The notes beneath the pieces were generated by a model, which made no database searches, was not told the DNA's origin, and saw nothing but the letters and a program-made list of their open reading frames with translations. Below are positions 12,382 to 25,194 of a stretch of 64,000 bases of DNA, piece by piece. Numbering within the stretch: the first letter of the stretch is position 1; each line of letters starts with the position of its first letter. A program made the position numbers and the translations under genes. Source of the DNA: Hetaerina americana (lineage: Eukaryota; Arthropoda; Insecta; Odonata; Calopterygidae); NCBI GenBank assembly GCA_022747635.1, contig JAKTNV010000003.1, positions 49,085,475 to 49,149,474 of the forward strand. The letters run 5' to 3'.

Positions 12382-13986
12382 CTATATCAGGTCCCTCTTC
12401 ATCTCTGAGTACTTTCTTCCTCCCTTCATCCCGTCCAACATCCCTATCCTGTTCCTTCCCTTTCCTCTTTTGCCCAACATTCTACCCTCTATCACAGTCT
12501 TCAACATCCCACTGCCGGTCAATACCCCCTTCATCCACTTTTCCTGCCTCCACATGATTTCTCCCAACAAACCCCTCTCTTCGCCCACCATACCAAGTAC
12601 TTCCTCATTTGTTTTCTTCTCTGTCCATTTCACCTTCTCCATTCTTCTCCACACCCACATTTCAAAAGCCTCCAATCTACGTCTATCCTCCTGCTTCAAT
12701 GACCACGTTTCCGCACCGTACATAGCTACGCTCCATATCAAAGTTTTTACGAGTCTTTTCTTAACATCCTTACTCAGAGTCCCCGTCATCAACTCCCTCC
12801 TCCTTGTGAAAGCCTCTTTGCCTAGCGCAATTCTTCTCCTTACGTCCCTACTACTTTGACCGTGTTGGTCCAAAACACTACCGAGATACGTAAACTGCTC
12901 TACCTGCTCTAGTTTTTGCCCTCCTATTTTAATGTTAAGCTTGGCCTTTTTCTTTCTAGAAAATCGCATAACCTTTGTTTTCTTAATATTGATTCTCATC
13001 CCATTGCTGTCGCACTGAATTTCCAATTCACTCAGCAATGCTTGCAGCCCCTTGGCTGACTGACAAACTAAAGCTTGGTCATCAGCAAACCTAACTGATT
13101 TTACGAATTCCCCGCCCACTTTCATTCCTACCTCTAGTTCTTCCCATGCCTCTTTAATCATTTCCTCTGCATACAGGTTGAACAGCAACGGTGATAATGG
13201 GCAACCCTGCCTTACACCCCTTCCTAACACTGCCCATCCTGACTCCCCGTTTCCCACCCGCACCTGAGCAGTCTGAGACATGTACAGGTTGCGGATTAGC
13301 CTCCTTTCCCTCCAATCTATTCCTATTTTCTGCAATATACTCATTAGTTTTTCCCAATTCACCCTATCAAACGCTTTTTCGAAATCTACGAAACAGGCAA
13401 ATACCTCCTGGTTGTGTTCTATATTCCTCTCGATTAATAATCTCATTACTGCAATGGCATCACGCGTACCTCTCCCCTTCCTAAACCCAAACTGATCATC
13501 CCCTAAGTAATCATTTGCCCTACTCTCTATCCTTTTGTTTATGATCCTGAGAACTACTTTAGCTGCGTGGGATATCAAACTAATTGTCCTATAGTCCTCA
13601 CATGACGTGGCCTTTACCTTTTTCGGAATAGGAACTAAAACTGATCTCAAAAAGTCTTCCGGCCAGGTTCCCTCCTCATAAATACTACGGATCAGCCCAT
13701 ATAGCCTCTTCCTCCCACATTTTCCTAAGCATTTTAAAAGTTCCACGGGAATGTTGTCTACCCCCACGGCCTTATTTAGTTTCATCTCCCTTAATGCCCT
13801 TTCTATCTCATGGTCTAGTATGCCTGGACCTAAGCTGTCCTCCTCTACGTCATTTTCTTTTTCAATGTCTAACTTTGTTGGTCTGAGTTCTTTACCATAC
13901 AGTTCTTCTATATACTCCTTCCATCTCTCTTGGATCTTTCCTGCGTCAACTATTACCTTACCCGCCTTATCTCTAACTGTTAGCAT
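12382..13986 (-). CDS. RTE reverse transcriptase ORF (copy 1)
   Basis: A 534-codon ORF. It holds a reverse transcriptase that would copy element RNA at a nicked chromosomal target. Visible motifs are DFEKAFD near residues 201-207 (first catalytic Asp), RQGCPLSP near 259-266, and FADD at 300-303 with the paired catalytic Asp residues. FADD in place of YADD is common in RTE-type enzymes. The C-terminal part carries the WRRMEKVKW and RIGMLDGMKGGRKYSEMKRD blocks typical of insect RTE proteins. The protein is identical to that of copy 2. RTE elements normally encode endonuclease and RT in one ORF; here the RT frame opens with its own ATG, which overlaps the stop of the upstream frame. This copy lacks the endonuclease and cannot move by itself. 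Confidence 0.92.
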   Translation of the reverse strand: MLTVRDKAGKVIVDAGKIQERWKEYIEELYGKELRPTKLDIEKENDVEEDSLGPGILDHEIERALREMKLNKAVGVDNIPVELLKCLGKCGRKRLYGLIRSIYEEGTWPEDFLRSVLVPIPKKVKATSCEDYRTISLISHAAKVVLRIINKRIESRANDYLGDDQFGFRKGRGTRDAIAVMRLLIERNIEHNQEVFACFVDFEKAFDRVNWEKLMSILQKIGIDWRERRLIRNLYMSQTAQVRVGNGESGWAVLGRGVRQGCPLSPLLFNLYAEEMIKEAWEELEVGMKVGGEFVKSVRFADDQALVCQSAKGLQALLSELEIQCDSNGMRINIKKTKVMRFSRKKKAKLNIKIGGQKLEQVEQFTYLGSVLDQHGQSSRDVRRRIALGKEAFTRRRELMTGTLSKDVKKRLVKTLIWSVAMYGAETWSLKQEDRRRLEAFEMWVWRRMEKVKWTEKKTNEEVLGMVGEERGLLGEIMWRQEKWMKGVLTGSGMLKTVIEGRMLGKRGKGRNRIGMLDGMKGGRKYSEMKRDLI

Positions 13987-14210
13987 AGCTCTTCTTTCTT
14001 ACTTCCCGATAACGATTTAACTTTGCTGTACAGCGCACCGATTTCACCCTTCCTCTGCAGACTTTCCATATCCTCGCACTGCGTCTTCCACCATGCTTCT
14101 TTTGCTATATTTGTTGCCCGCCTCAATTTATTGTTCAATTCTTTGTACTTCATTTTGCCTAATTCTGTATTCATATTCTTCCATTTTCTCCGCTCATCCA
14201 TCTTTGTAAT

Positions 14211-14212
<2 letters not shown>
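13980..14212 (-). pseudogene. Truncated 3' remnant of the RTE endonuclease ORF (copy 1)
   Basis: Only the last 77 or so codons of the endonuclease-side ORF remain: the basic linker between the nuclease and RT domains. The reading frame is open to its TAA, which overlaps the RT start codon in the string ATGCTAA. It matches the end of the complete ORF at 31359-32732 except for Ile in place of Lys near 14107. The upstream end is cut at the (AT)n array, so the nuclease domain is missing. Confidence 0.88.

Positions 14213-14289
<77 letters not shown>
14213..14289. repeat. (AT)n microsatellite at the RTE 5' truncation point
   Basis: Uninterrupted AT run that starts at the last base of the truncated RTE. 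With 12205-12271 it places the element between two TA arrays. Confidence 0.95.
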
Positions 14290-14290
<1 letters not shown>

Positions 14291-15030
14291 GTCAGGGGTA
14301 CAAAAATACATAGTTAAGAAACTGTTCGCGGCCAATGATTCCATGCGTTAATCCCAATGCTAATGCATATTATATGGGATTATAACTCAATCTCGCTATC
14401 TTAAGTATGTTGCACAACGAACGCCACACAGGTTTCTCTTTCCGGTCAATGCCCCCTTAAACTCCCCACTTCTTTTCCTAGAATACACCGAAAGGGGAGG
14501 GTGGGCGGGTGGGAAATCCAGCAGAGAATTTCAACCTTCCTCCGCACTTCAACCTCACGCAATACGTGCCCCTAAGCAACGGTCAAGGCAAAGAATTCCA
14601 AACATTACAATCTTTATTTTGCAGTCTGCTTTTTTTCATCGCACCCCTCCCCCTTCCTCCCATATCAAGGGAATGGGGGAGGTGGAGGAACAAGCGCGCG
14701 GTTGGCGAAATTCTCATTAGGGCGTGGTCTCTCGCCCTCCCGGTGGGGAGCGTGAGGCCGTGATCCGTGATCATCGCAGAAGGGGACTTGATGGGAAGCA
14801 CGTACGTCCGCATGCAGTCCTCCATGGGCATTTCTGAAGTCTCGCTCGCACTTAACTGACCCTTTTCCAGATGGTCTGTTTCGAAGTACTTATCCGTCCG
14901 GGTATATAACGAGTAGGGACCAGGTAAAAAAGAACTTAGGAGGCAAAATACATTTTGAGTATTATATACCATTATTCCTGAAGTCACCATCATGAGCTAG
15001 CAATTTTTTTGTCAATTATAAGACATTAGC
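14290..15030. other. Noncoding DNA, no gene recognised
   Basis: Contains a GC-rich patch near 14640-14760 with an overlapping minus-strand 136-codon ORF lacking any recognisable domain. Nothing else is supported. Confidence 0.5.
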
Positions 15031-15217
15031 TGGGTGGACGTGGTGGTCCAATGGGTGGAGCTTTGGACTACAGACCGGAGGGCCCGGGTCGATTCCTGGG
15101 GACGCCTCTGGGTATACACAGCTCCACCCAAGCAGTGTAATTTTTCGGGTACAGATCTTCGCAGTAAGCCATAGTCGGCACGGGGAAAGAACCTGGTCCC
15201 ACTTTGATTCGTGAATA
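15031..15217 (+). repeat. tRNA-derived SINE, family 1 copy with head
   Basis: A-box-like TGGTCCAATGGGTGG near 15043 and a B-box match GGGTCGATTCC at 15086-15096 define a tRNA-like head. The body contains AGCTCCACCCA and TTTTTCGGGTAC. The same body, starting from the equivalent of GACCGGAGGG, recurs at 33101-33305. A tRNA head with a shared body at two loci supports a SINE. A small perfect palindrome, TGCCTCC-C-GGAGGCA, lies just beyond at about 15274-15288. Confidence 0.75.
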
Positions 15218-17993
15218 TCAGCTACAATTCCGTGATAAATAAGCCTACTTGAGCCTTGTTTGATCATCATAAGATGCCTCCCGGAGGCAGGAGCATGGTT
15301 GCCATGTAATCAACAATCAGTCTCCACGCTGGCCAGATAACCTATGTTCTGCTAAGGATATCCTCAGCATGCCTTACGATGGCCAAGATATAACGAAACA
15401 TCTCTTAGAAAACGAGTCTGATTTGAAATTAATCGCCAATTGGCCAAGAACCACTCCCCAAAAGGAAATGTTATGATATACAAACCGTTCGATCACACGG
15501 TTATTCGGGGATGTAAGGTGAATGTAAATAACAAAGGTGTTGGAAGGGTTGAATGAAAGACCTCAAAAGCCGTTATTATTTCACACTAAATGAAAAGCAA
15601 CGGGAGTGTATCCAGTTCGATCAGTGTTGCAGGCGCATTGAATTTTCAATGTTTTCCACACAAACCCATAGCAAGGATAGAAATATTGACCTCCAAGGTG
15701 GGAAAAGCGAGTAGGTACACCATCCATCGCAAAACTCATATCACTGCGTTGACACCTTGGTTCTGATAGGTACGTAACATCTTCACAAATTTAAAAAAAT
15801 AAAGCCCTATACCGGCGGAGTGGAAGTACACTAAAATGAAAAAATTGTGTAATTTTCGACACTCCAAATTGCTGGCAGATGCTCAGATGTCTGAAAACAT
15901 ATCGGAGTCGGACGGACAACACAAAAACCATCACGTGACACGTCCATTCCGGAGTCCGGGTTGAGCCGGCTAATTGGCGGGGGCGGCAGGTCGGCAGTAG
16001 CTCATAAATAAATAAAAACGTAGGAATAATCTCATCGAAGTATTTATACTTAACGAAATGCGTTCCATCATTTGCTAAATGTATTTCGAAATATTCCCAA
16101 AATGTGACGTCTGCAACGGTTAATTTCAAATGTGCACGCCTAGTTATGCGCAGATCATGGTTCAATAATCAATATTCATTTGAGTGAATCATCAATTTTT
16201 CCAACCTAATTCATCGTATCATTGGTTAATCATACCACTGCTGTCATCAAATTTTAAAACTCGCTAACTCTAGTTTATAATTAACATTTTTTCACCGACA
16301 ACGGAAATGAAACCTTTCTTTGAACTCTCCGGTGAAAACCGTCAAAATAAAAAAAAAAAACAAAAAAAAATCACGAAATGATCTCAGATATATTGCCCTT
16401 AATGATTTTTCCATTGACTGGCTTTTCGTTTATACCTGCAACTCACATTTGTCCATTTAGCATTAATACACTGTCTTACCGCGAAATATTGCAAATATTA
16501 GTTAGTAAATTTTAACTTTTCTTTTAAATGGATGGCGGCTACCAGGGCAAGATGTAGGTGCTTATATAGTTTCCAAAATTGGGAAACGGTCCGGTCCGTA
16601 GCATACGCTCGCTAGGGCGACGAGCATCTGTGAGCCAAGGTGACGAGGGGTTGCGAGGGTGGGAGGGATATTGGGAGGCGGGATTTTGACAGGGAGGCTG
16701 GGGGAAGACTAGGAGATTGGGGTCAGTGGTTTCGGACACGGGCGTCTTGACGGTGAGGCGGGAGTGGACCAGCGGGGGTGGGTGGAGGCAGGCGGGGAGG
16801 TAGAGAAGGAACCGTGGGGGTGGAAGAGGCGGGGAGACGAAAGGAAATGAACAGAGAGGCCGAAGCTATAAGTTTTCTTTTTTCTGGACAAACATGAAAG
16901 CCATATGGATCAAGTTACATGGAAAGGAGAGATCGACGGACAGTGAATCACATTATCGGTACACACAAGAGTGGATATTAAAGGATTTGGACTCGCGATT
17001 ACGGACACCGAGTGTCCCGTTGACTATCGATAGTATCCCCCGAAATCATTAGCCTACACATTCAATGAAACGATCTCGTGGAATTATGGAATTGATTAAC
17101 ATTTACGGTAATTGTAATCAGTCACATACTCATACTTACAACGTTTCATTTATGTGGGAGTGTCACGACCCTGCTACTTACTACTTAATTATCTCCTTAC
17201 GACAAATGGCCAGAGAAATATAGCGATTCGCTGGGAAATATTACTTACTCTCTCTATGCAAGAGAACAAATTCACATAGAAGGTTTTTACTCAATTGAAA
17301 TAAAAATGGTCAAATTATAATTACAGGTGTTATACTTGTAAGTTTCATGTTATCTAAAATAAACATAATTTATTATTTACACTTTGTCTTGGGACTTCAT
17401 TAACCTGATACAAAAGTATGATTTCACAGAACTAACCCAAAGTACCCATTTTACAATCAACGGCAATCTTCAAGCCAAATCCGGCAAACGCCGACTAGTA
17501 TAGACGATACATTCTTTACTTATCGACTAAGCTTTAAGTTTGGTCACGAATAAAAATACTTTTCCGTAGAAAATGTCACGCCATTTGAAAACGTCTCCAT
17601 GCGAAAATTCTTCTGGGAACATCTGAGCCTTAGACTATTCATATCGCTCGATGAACTCCGTAATTCATCTATGAGGAAATAAAAGGAGGATATTCCATTT
17701 TCATATGGAGCCAATACTTCTCCAACTACTACTAATACTAGTTTAAACCAATACAGGTGTACTCACAAAGAGTAGCTCACCGACAAATGAGATTTCCAAA
17801 CGGGTGGAAACAAACATGTATACTCCCTTAATCCTATGAAACCGGTCGTTTCAACCCACCTCATTAACTATATACTTTAATTACTCATTCCTCATTAAAT
17901 AACCCCGTGCTTCCCATTTCGTTAAAATCACCTACCCTTATGCTCTCTCCTCTCGTTACATGCCTCATTATACCTCATCACAGGCGGAAATCG
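15218..17993. other. Noncoding DNA with a G-rich tract at 16590-16860
   Basis: No coding-like ORF. A poly-A stretch lies near 16349-16370. At about 16590-16860 the plus strand is strongly G- and A-rich, which creates proline- and serine-rich minus-strand ORFs that I regard as compositional. Confidence 0.5.
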
Positions 17994-18215
17994 TCAGAAA
18001 ACCCAGATACTGCGGCTATCTACGAAGATTAAAGCACCGGTTCCATTTCGTCCATCTTCATTCCCCAGCCACACTATATTACCGCATATCACCACGGGGC
18101 ATGAGGCATTAAATGCTATCTGACCCGCATCCCGGTACACCCAAGTCCCCAACAATACCATCTCCCCCACTTTCCCCGTTAAGCTTTCCTGAATGAAGGC
18201 CATTGTATACGCCAT
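17994..18215 (-). CDS. Unrecognised 73-codon ORF, possibly a decayed fragment
   Basis: The translation is balanced in composition, with motifs such as FIQESLTGKVGEMVLLGTW and SCPVVICGNIVWLGNEDG, and it is not low-complexity. I do not recognise the family. No splice sites, partner ORF or repeat boundaries were identified around it. It could be an exon or an old transposon fragment, but a chance ORF remains quite possible. Confidence 0.15.
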   Translation of the reverse strand: MAYTMAFIQESLTGKVGEMVLLGTWVYRDAGQIAFNASCPVVICGNIVWLGNEDGRNGTGALIFVDSRSIWVF

Positions 18216-21200
18216 ACGCTAACCGACATTTCTCTCCCGAACACACAGAAAACCCAAAGCCACTAACGCCTTACGAAGGAGTGCCTCCCGCGCAAACATC
18301 GGCTGTAAGAGCTCCTCCTCATTCCACATACTATGCAGGACATGGGATGAAAATACTCTCCGACGAATATTCGGAGGAAATATATAAGAGGAAAGGGATA
18401 TTCACACTTGGCAGGGCGACGCCTTCAGAAAACCACTTAAATCCGTCTTCCACTTGTGAGCCCCGTTGTCTTTTTAACACGAGTGGGCGCGTACGCTCGA
18501 AAACACGTGAGTATTTGTACAACTCGGGGATAAATGGCAAACTTTATCTGGTGAATGAAACTAAAAAAATATTAGGCAAATCGATCCTCTACGACGGCAA
18601 CTTTCTGCGTCTTAAAAGTTTAATACCTTGTAATTACCTCAAGGACCGAAATTAATTCAAAATTAGAATTTTAACTGTTGGAATAAAATGATCACGGAAT
18701 AGTATCTGCCTGACATAACAATATGTACGCAAATGCATGTAAGTAAGTGATATTTTTCTTATTACTTGACAGCATGGAGAACGGGGAATAATTAATTCTT
18801 TCCACTTTTTTACCTCTTCGCAGGTAATTAAATAGTTACTTGTAAGGCAGCGTCTTCGTTAAGCGATTACTTTCACACCAAACGGGCAGGGGTGCAGTGA
18901 GAATTGAGGGGAGCTGGTCCACAGAGCTATTCCGAGTGTCACCTAGTAATTCCACTGGCGTAGCGGGAGTTTGGGACGAACCACATGCCTGCTTCAGGGA
19001 GACTCTGACAGCCTATACGCTAAAAAAACGCTCACAATCAAATATTCATAGCTGAAAAATGATTGCTTTGGAAATTCTGTCGGCAGACTGCCAACGATGC
19101 CGAACCTGTAGATATAACCGAGCCGCACGAAGCTATTTCTAAGATTTCAAGACCCACAACCGGATGTAGCTCAATGTGTGAGTGTGTGCATGCATTTAAG
19201 ATATTGATAATGGCATGGATCCGCGGGTAATTCAGAACCGACTCAAATGCGCCGCATGTGTTCAGGAACCGCATATGAGAAACACTCATGTCATCTGCTT
19301 CTAGAATGCCCAAAAACTTCAGATTCACTCGCCAACCCAAACGCTTACATGCCGTAGTCGTCTCAACCAACTGCGAGATGGGAGAAGGAAATGATTTGGA
19401 TTTTAATTGATTCCGATTGAATTTAATTGGACTCAAAGTGGTCAAGCAGATTATGGTATACCTGTATACATATAAACAGCTATACTTAGTCAAACAGATA
19501 AAACTCTCGTCCAGGCGTTTGAGAGCTTGAGGGCCACCGAGCCCTAACCCTAAATCAAACTGATCGTAGGCGTATTGACTTCGGGGAACCGTGACACATT
19601 TATGGGATCAGCGACTCCCACCGATCAACGATGTTCTAAACCTTTTAATGAAACCTTGACCGGTTCTAAGGTTCTCTCACGTCTCGGCCATTATTACACA
19701 AATAATATTGTTCTTGTTAAGGACGTGAACGGAAGGAAACCGGTCGAAGTATTATTATAAGGTGTGAAACATTTTTAAGTCACAAATCAAACGCTCAATG
19801 CTCATTTGCATTGGAAGTATAACCTAGATCTCCTGTTTGCCGTAAGCCAATAACGTGGAACCTGCAAAATTTTCAACTCAGTTTCGTCCATATCAAATAA
19901 AACGGATAGCTACACGTCACGCGGTATGAATATCCATGGCTTATATCTGTTTATCCCGGCTTCTGCAATGACTTCTATCTCATGGCGCGCTCCCGTAAAA
20001 ATATCTTCACTATAGAACACCTACGCTCGAATGAAATCTGACTAAAACAAGCCCACCCAGCCTCCTCCCCTTGTCCGACCACTTCGTGACAACAAAGAGT
20101 TCCCTCCCCCGTGAGGTAATCAAATCCCGCGGTGACGTCATCACCGGTAGGGATTTCTTGGCCGGGAGTGGCGGGAGGGTTAGAGGCGAGCAGAGATAAG
20201 TCCAGGCGCCTTGGAAGACTTTGGAGAAGGGGGGAGGGGGGGAGAGAGGAGATTGATGATCGACCCCCAAGAGGAGCGGCAACTCATCCCCAAATGCCCT
20301 CGACCTCGGCGATTGTGCAACCCACTCTCCCGACTTTTCCCAAGTTGCATTCTTCTCAGACTCCGACAAGCCGGTCTTCGTCCGGGGAGTAATCTCGTTC
20401 GTTACCTTGACTCCCATGCCTAACCCGTCCCGAATTGCGGTGCCCTTCCCTCCCCCGTTCCAGCTCGGTCCCTCTCTCCCGCTCCTCCCCCACGGAGTGA
20501 TCCCGAGGGGCCGGTCGTTACGAGGGGAGGGAGGTGCCACTCCTGGGGAATAAAAATTCCACGACATGCTCCGCTCGCAACACCTAACTGGAGGCTTGGG
20601 AATTGCCCAACCTCCTTCCCTTCGTTATGTACCTGTTTACACTTTCCACCTTCACCCTTTATAAACTATCGGTTCAAACAGACTTGAACGTTTCATTTTC
20701 GCCTGTTCGACCCTTCCTTTACGAGGGATGGTAAATTTGGTGCGGGTGGGGGGAGAGAGAGAGCTAAGGATATAAGCTTTCACATGCAAGTTTGCGTGCT
20801 TAGACTCCTGGTCACGTACCCGCGAATGCCCGCGGTGTCTGCTTCCTTAGTAAAGTATGCACAGTAGCACTAAAAATAACCAGTGTCAATTCATGCACTC
20901 TGCAATAAATTTCCCAAAGTTTTCCCCAATCATGTTCACCGGCCTGCGGGGAAATTGGCATAATACACCCAACAGCATCCCAGGGAGTTCACTAACAACT
21001 GTCAATAACGAAAGCCCATGGGTTGATGAAAATGAGCGGTTCTTATGGCCGAAATCATACTAGCTCGCACTAGTCTTTCAGGGACTGCAAGAGTGGAGGC
21101 AAAATCAGAAAGGAAATAAAAGTATGCGCACGAAGATTATGTGAGGGAATAATTATTTGGGAGATTGGAGAGTAGAACAGTGCGCCCTTTTCACGACAGA

Positions 21201-24200
21201 AAAACCGCGCAACTCTTTATAATTTACAACAATCCATACTCCTACAATCACAGTTTTCTCCTCACCAAGTTCTCGTACAGATAACAAGGATATATAGTAT
21301 CTGCTTCGCATTCATTTGTTGAAGATTCATACAAATATAATCTTCCAATGCATTTCATTAAAAATGAAATTTGGCAGCCGAGATAATCTTTCTAAAACTG
21401 GCGGGATATCGGAGGGATAAAGAAAAGAAAATGACTCTCCCAAGGGAATGGACCAACGGCTAGCTCTCCCTCATCCCAGACCGGTCTCATTTCCATCCCC
21501 ATTCATTTTATTCGTTTACTTTTTTCCACGCTTCGCTTGCTCTTCGGTGACCGCAAGGGAGTTAAATGCTCACGAAAAGACCCGTTCCCTCTACCTCCTC
21601 CACCATTTCCTTCCCCTCCCCTCGATGCCACCCATATTTCTCTCCTCCCGCCTCTTTTTTACCTTCTGCCCGCCCTCTCCTCCTCCCGTTCGCCCCTTCC
21701 TTCCTCTCTCCCTCTCTCTCTTTTCCTCCTTCGTCGCTCCTCCTCCCATTCCACCATCCCGCACGTATTTATAGTCCGCACGCCCCTGCCCACCTCCACC
21801 CCTCTCTTCCCAACCGATCATTTCATTCTAGAGCTTTCTCCTTCCATCGCTTCTCTCCACTCTTGTTTCTCGCGCTCTATCTCTCCCTCCCCCCTCCCCA
21901 TCCCCCTCTTCCCCCGTCGTGGGTATTCAAGGCACAATCGCGTGCACCACTTCGGCCGTTCTTCCTTCCCCGAATCCACTTTCATCCCATTTTTTCCAAT
22001 CCCCGCCACCCTTCGTGTAGCTTCTCCTCGGACCAGGTCCTTAACATGATTTCTGCGGTTTTCTGGCGAAGCCCAATAAGTGATCTTCCAAACCACCTTA
22101 TACTCAAAACCCTAAGACTTAATATGAAATATATTTGCATCGAAAATCATGCGGTGAGCGTTTTTGTTGTTCTTGGTGATATACAACACTCAGGAACAGC
22201 ACCACTTCGGATCAAGTTACATCCATTGTGGGAGTATTTTTGGGCATGGGCAAAAACAAAAGAGGAGAAATTCCGTGCCCTCCTGCTTTCCCCAGGCACT
22301 TTTACGACTTACATTTGCGAAGCACGCACGAAGCACACGGGATACAATACCCATAACTCTCTACGGACGACCAAGGGTGAATTTCAAGCCCCTTGACGGG
22401 AAATTGGTCGCCAAATTCCTAATTCTAAAGTCAGCGCGACAGACCTCTTCCACTCGTCTAGTCAACGACGCCGAAATCAGATATACATTTACCATTTTGA
22501 TACTCGCAAAATGTTCACATTAAAGTAGCGTCAGGGGAGAACTGAAGTGTCACTTCGCCCTAAATTAATATTGCTTTTACCCAGGGTCACTAATATGCCG
22601 ACCACTTCAGCGCCTCCCCCTATCTCCATCCCCAATAACTGTGATTTATGATCCAGTTTGAAGCAGGTACAAGGGAGGACAACCTAATAAAGGCTCAGGA
22701 GGAAGGATTATTTTTGAACCGAACTTAGGAGTCGCCCAGCCAGAAGCTGGATATACAACCGCAAAGGTTTATTATGGATGAATGAAAATTGAACCACTTA
22801 AAGGAATCTTCGTTGCTCCAGAAGCCTCCGGGCTTCAAAATTTGCCTGCCAGAGGTCGCCTCGTTTGTCGGGCCGGTGGCCTATTTGGCCAACACTCCTA
22901 TTCCGACGAAGTCAATGACCCACCATCAGCCAGCATGGCCCCTCCTTAGCATTCAGTGCCACCTACTTTATCGGGCGCCTATTTTAAAGCTCTTTTTCGA
23001 ATCAAAAACTACCCCCTTTTTAGAGTTGTGACAGAACGTTTTACAGACGATCTGATGCAATGATAAACGATTATCAATAAACCTCATGAATTTCAATGCC
23101 ATGAGTTGCTAACCTAAATATTTGTGAAGGGGAAAGTGGCGAATGGAAAAGATATAAGCTCTTACGAGCCCGTAAAATAAATATTTTAGATAATTCAATC
23201 GAATATTTAAGTGACTTGCAGCACTGAAGAGCCCATTCTCACACTTCGGGCCATGAGTAATTCATTACCTATAAAGCTCACAGACAAACAAACTAAAATC
23301 GGGAATTAATAGCTCTCCCTGCTTTGCAGGTTTTAGCGAAGATATGCTTTTCGCTCTGTGGATCCAGGGACCTAAGTTGACACTTTCACTCCGAAGTAAC
23401 TGAACATGTAGATGCCTATTTCTTCGTGGCAAAAGTTCAGTCGATTTCTTGAAAGCAGCAGAAAAAAAGTCATATTTATGACAGTGCTTGCTTCATTAAC
23501 GAGCTATTTCTAGCGGCAAACGTGATACATAAAATCACTCGTGAATGTGGGGAATTTAATTCGTTTCAAATGCCAAAGATGAAGCCAGTAAAACAATTAA
23601 TGCCATGAAAATTAGATTAAAGAGCCGTGGAGTGAGGGGAAGTGAATCGAACCAACCGAAATGGCATGACAGAATGGAGTATAAATTTGACTGGATAACC
23701 GCCAGGAAAAAAATCAGCAAAAAGAAAGACCAAAGTTCTACACGAAATTTGCTATGCTATGAGGTCTAAAAATATCGGTTACCCCACTGTTCTCTTTCCT
23801 GCTCCAAGTATTATATTTCCCCTTTCTCTTCAGCTCCATAAGGTTAAAAGGAAATGAATGCAACAGGAATCATTTCACTCTCTGAGTTTTTGGGCGAGGA
23901 AATCACTCTTAGAGAAAATCTAAGGATAAAAAGGTCGAGAAAAATAAGGAAAAAAATCCCTTTCAGAAACTTTTTCAAAATAAAATCTATCTATGTAATT
24001 AAAATGCAAAGTGCGCGAAGAAAGACACCTAATTAAAGCGTAACTGTTAAGTGGCTTGATTAACATCAGATCCAACAAGTATTACTTGCTTTGGTGTCTG
24101 ATATCATATATTTAATCACATCCGACTTATAATTCACACAAAATTCATTTACGCACTCAACAAGCAGCACGTAGAACAAATCTAGTAGGAGAAGAATTTC

Positions 24201-25194
24201 AAGGGAGCGCGATCGTTTTCCGAATCTTTCCAATTCCCGAGTTTGGAATAAATTCCGATGGCAAAGATAAAGGATGACGAAAAAAAATCAAATCTCCGTC
24301 CTTCAACCTTGTTGTGGAGAAAAAAGATATAATGACAGGAGGATCAGAGTTTCAACGAAAAAATTCACTTCAACGCTCCCCTTCTCTACTGTAGAACGCG
24401 AGACCTCAAAGCCAGGATTTGTGCAAACGGGACGATAATTCTCATTCATCGGATAACCCCACGTTGAATAATTGCCATCGACTTAGCTCGGGGAGAGCAT
24501 TTCTTCTCATTTAAAACCCTACGAAGGCAAACGAGATACCTTTGCCTATCTGCTATAACACCGACAATTTTCACATTACAAGCGGCCTCTTACATATTCA
24601 TGAGCCGCCGTAGAGCCGTTCAAACAGATCGTGGCCGTTCCGCCCCTTCACGAATTCTCCACGGAGGGGAAGGAGGGGAATTGGGAGGAGGGGTCGGGAT
24701 GGCTGGGGGGAGAGCGAAAGCGACCATTATGCAAGCAGTGGGTGATGTCATGGAATCATTCGGTCACTTCGCGCATAAGCGAGAGCGGTCATTTATTTCC
24801 TCGCGAGGCAGGTAATCGCGATGCTCGAATGATGTAGCTCTATCCTTAATCGGCTGCACCCAGGATGGGCGATGAACGCACTGCAAGTGGGCGTACTACG
24901 CTGAGCTTACGACGGCAATTTTGCTAGCGGTCGGTTTCTCTACGCATTCTCGCGACTTTAAAAATACACAACTCTGCGAGTCGGGACTAATGTTTACGAC
25001 TCCGAACAAGCCTCGATCCCAAGTGAAATAAGCAACAAAGTTACGGAACTGCAAGGGGATGACTAGCTTCCATGTAAACACCAAGACGACAATTATGGCA
25101 TCCCTTTTAAACTTGATGAATAGAATGGTGTGAGGCGTCACTTTGTGGAAGCGATTCATATCGGAAAAGAAAAGTTTGCTCTACCATATATATT
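18216..25194. other. Noncoding DNA with GC-rich and pyrimidine-rich tracts
   Basis: No gene recognised. About 20040-20570 is GC-rich and gives a 185-codon minus-strand ORF without a domain. About 21440-22020 is an almost pure pyrimidine tract on the plus strand. It gives long Pro/Ser/Leu ORFs in all three plus frames and an Arg/Gly-rich minus ORF. Frame-independent openness is the mark of composition, not coding. The flanks are ordinary AT-rich DNA. Confidence 0.55.
21440..22020 (+). repeat. Polypyrimidine-rich tract, about 580 bp
   Basis: The plus strand is dominated by C and T with long runs such as CTCCCTCTCTCTCTTTTCC. Strong strand asymmetry of this kind can arise from microsatellite-like expansion and may adopt triplex structures. 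No conserved unit is visible. Confidence 0.6.

Larger units (their letters stand above)
12272..14212 (-). mobile_element. RTE-clade non-LTR retrotransposon, 5'-truncated copy 1
   Basis: The copy carries the 3' UTR, the complete reverse transcriptase ORF and the last part of the upstream ORF, then stops abruptly at 14212 in a (TA)n array. Compared with the copy at 29657-33028 (constant offset 17379) it is nearly identical from 12285 to 14212. The only substitution I noticed is at 14107, which changes Ile to Lys. The 3' UTR has an AATAAA signal on the minus strand (complement of 12342-12347). The 5' truncation removes the apurinic endonuclease and the 5' UTR, as is usual for target-primed insertions that end early. 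The near identity implies a very recent insertion, or duplication. Confidence 0.93.

Noticed and set aside
12470..12859. Plus-strand ORFs inside the RTE copies (and their twins near 29849-31938)
   Set aside because: They are antisense shadows of the reverse transcriptase and endonuclease frames; they are duplicated only because the element is.
20010..20567. 185-codon minus-strand ORF as a gene
   Set aside because: It lies in a GC-rich patch with overlapping plus-strand ORFs, and there is no domain, splice pattern or repeat relation.
21448..22396. Plus-strand ORFs of 108, 170 and 276 codons as a host gene
   Set aside because: All three frames are open over the same pyrimidine tract, and the products are Ser/Pro/Leu-rich. 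This is explained by base composition.
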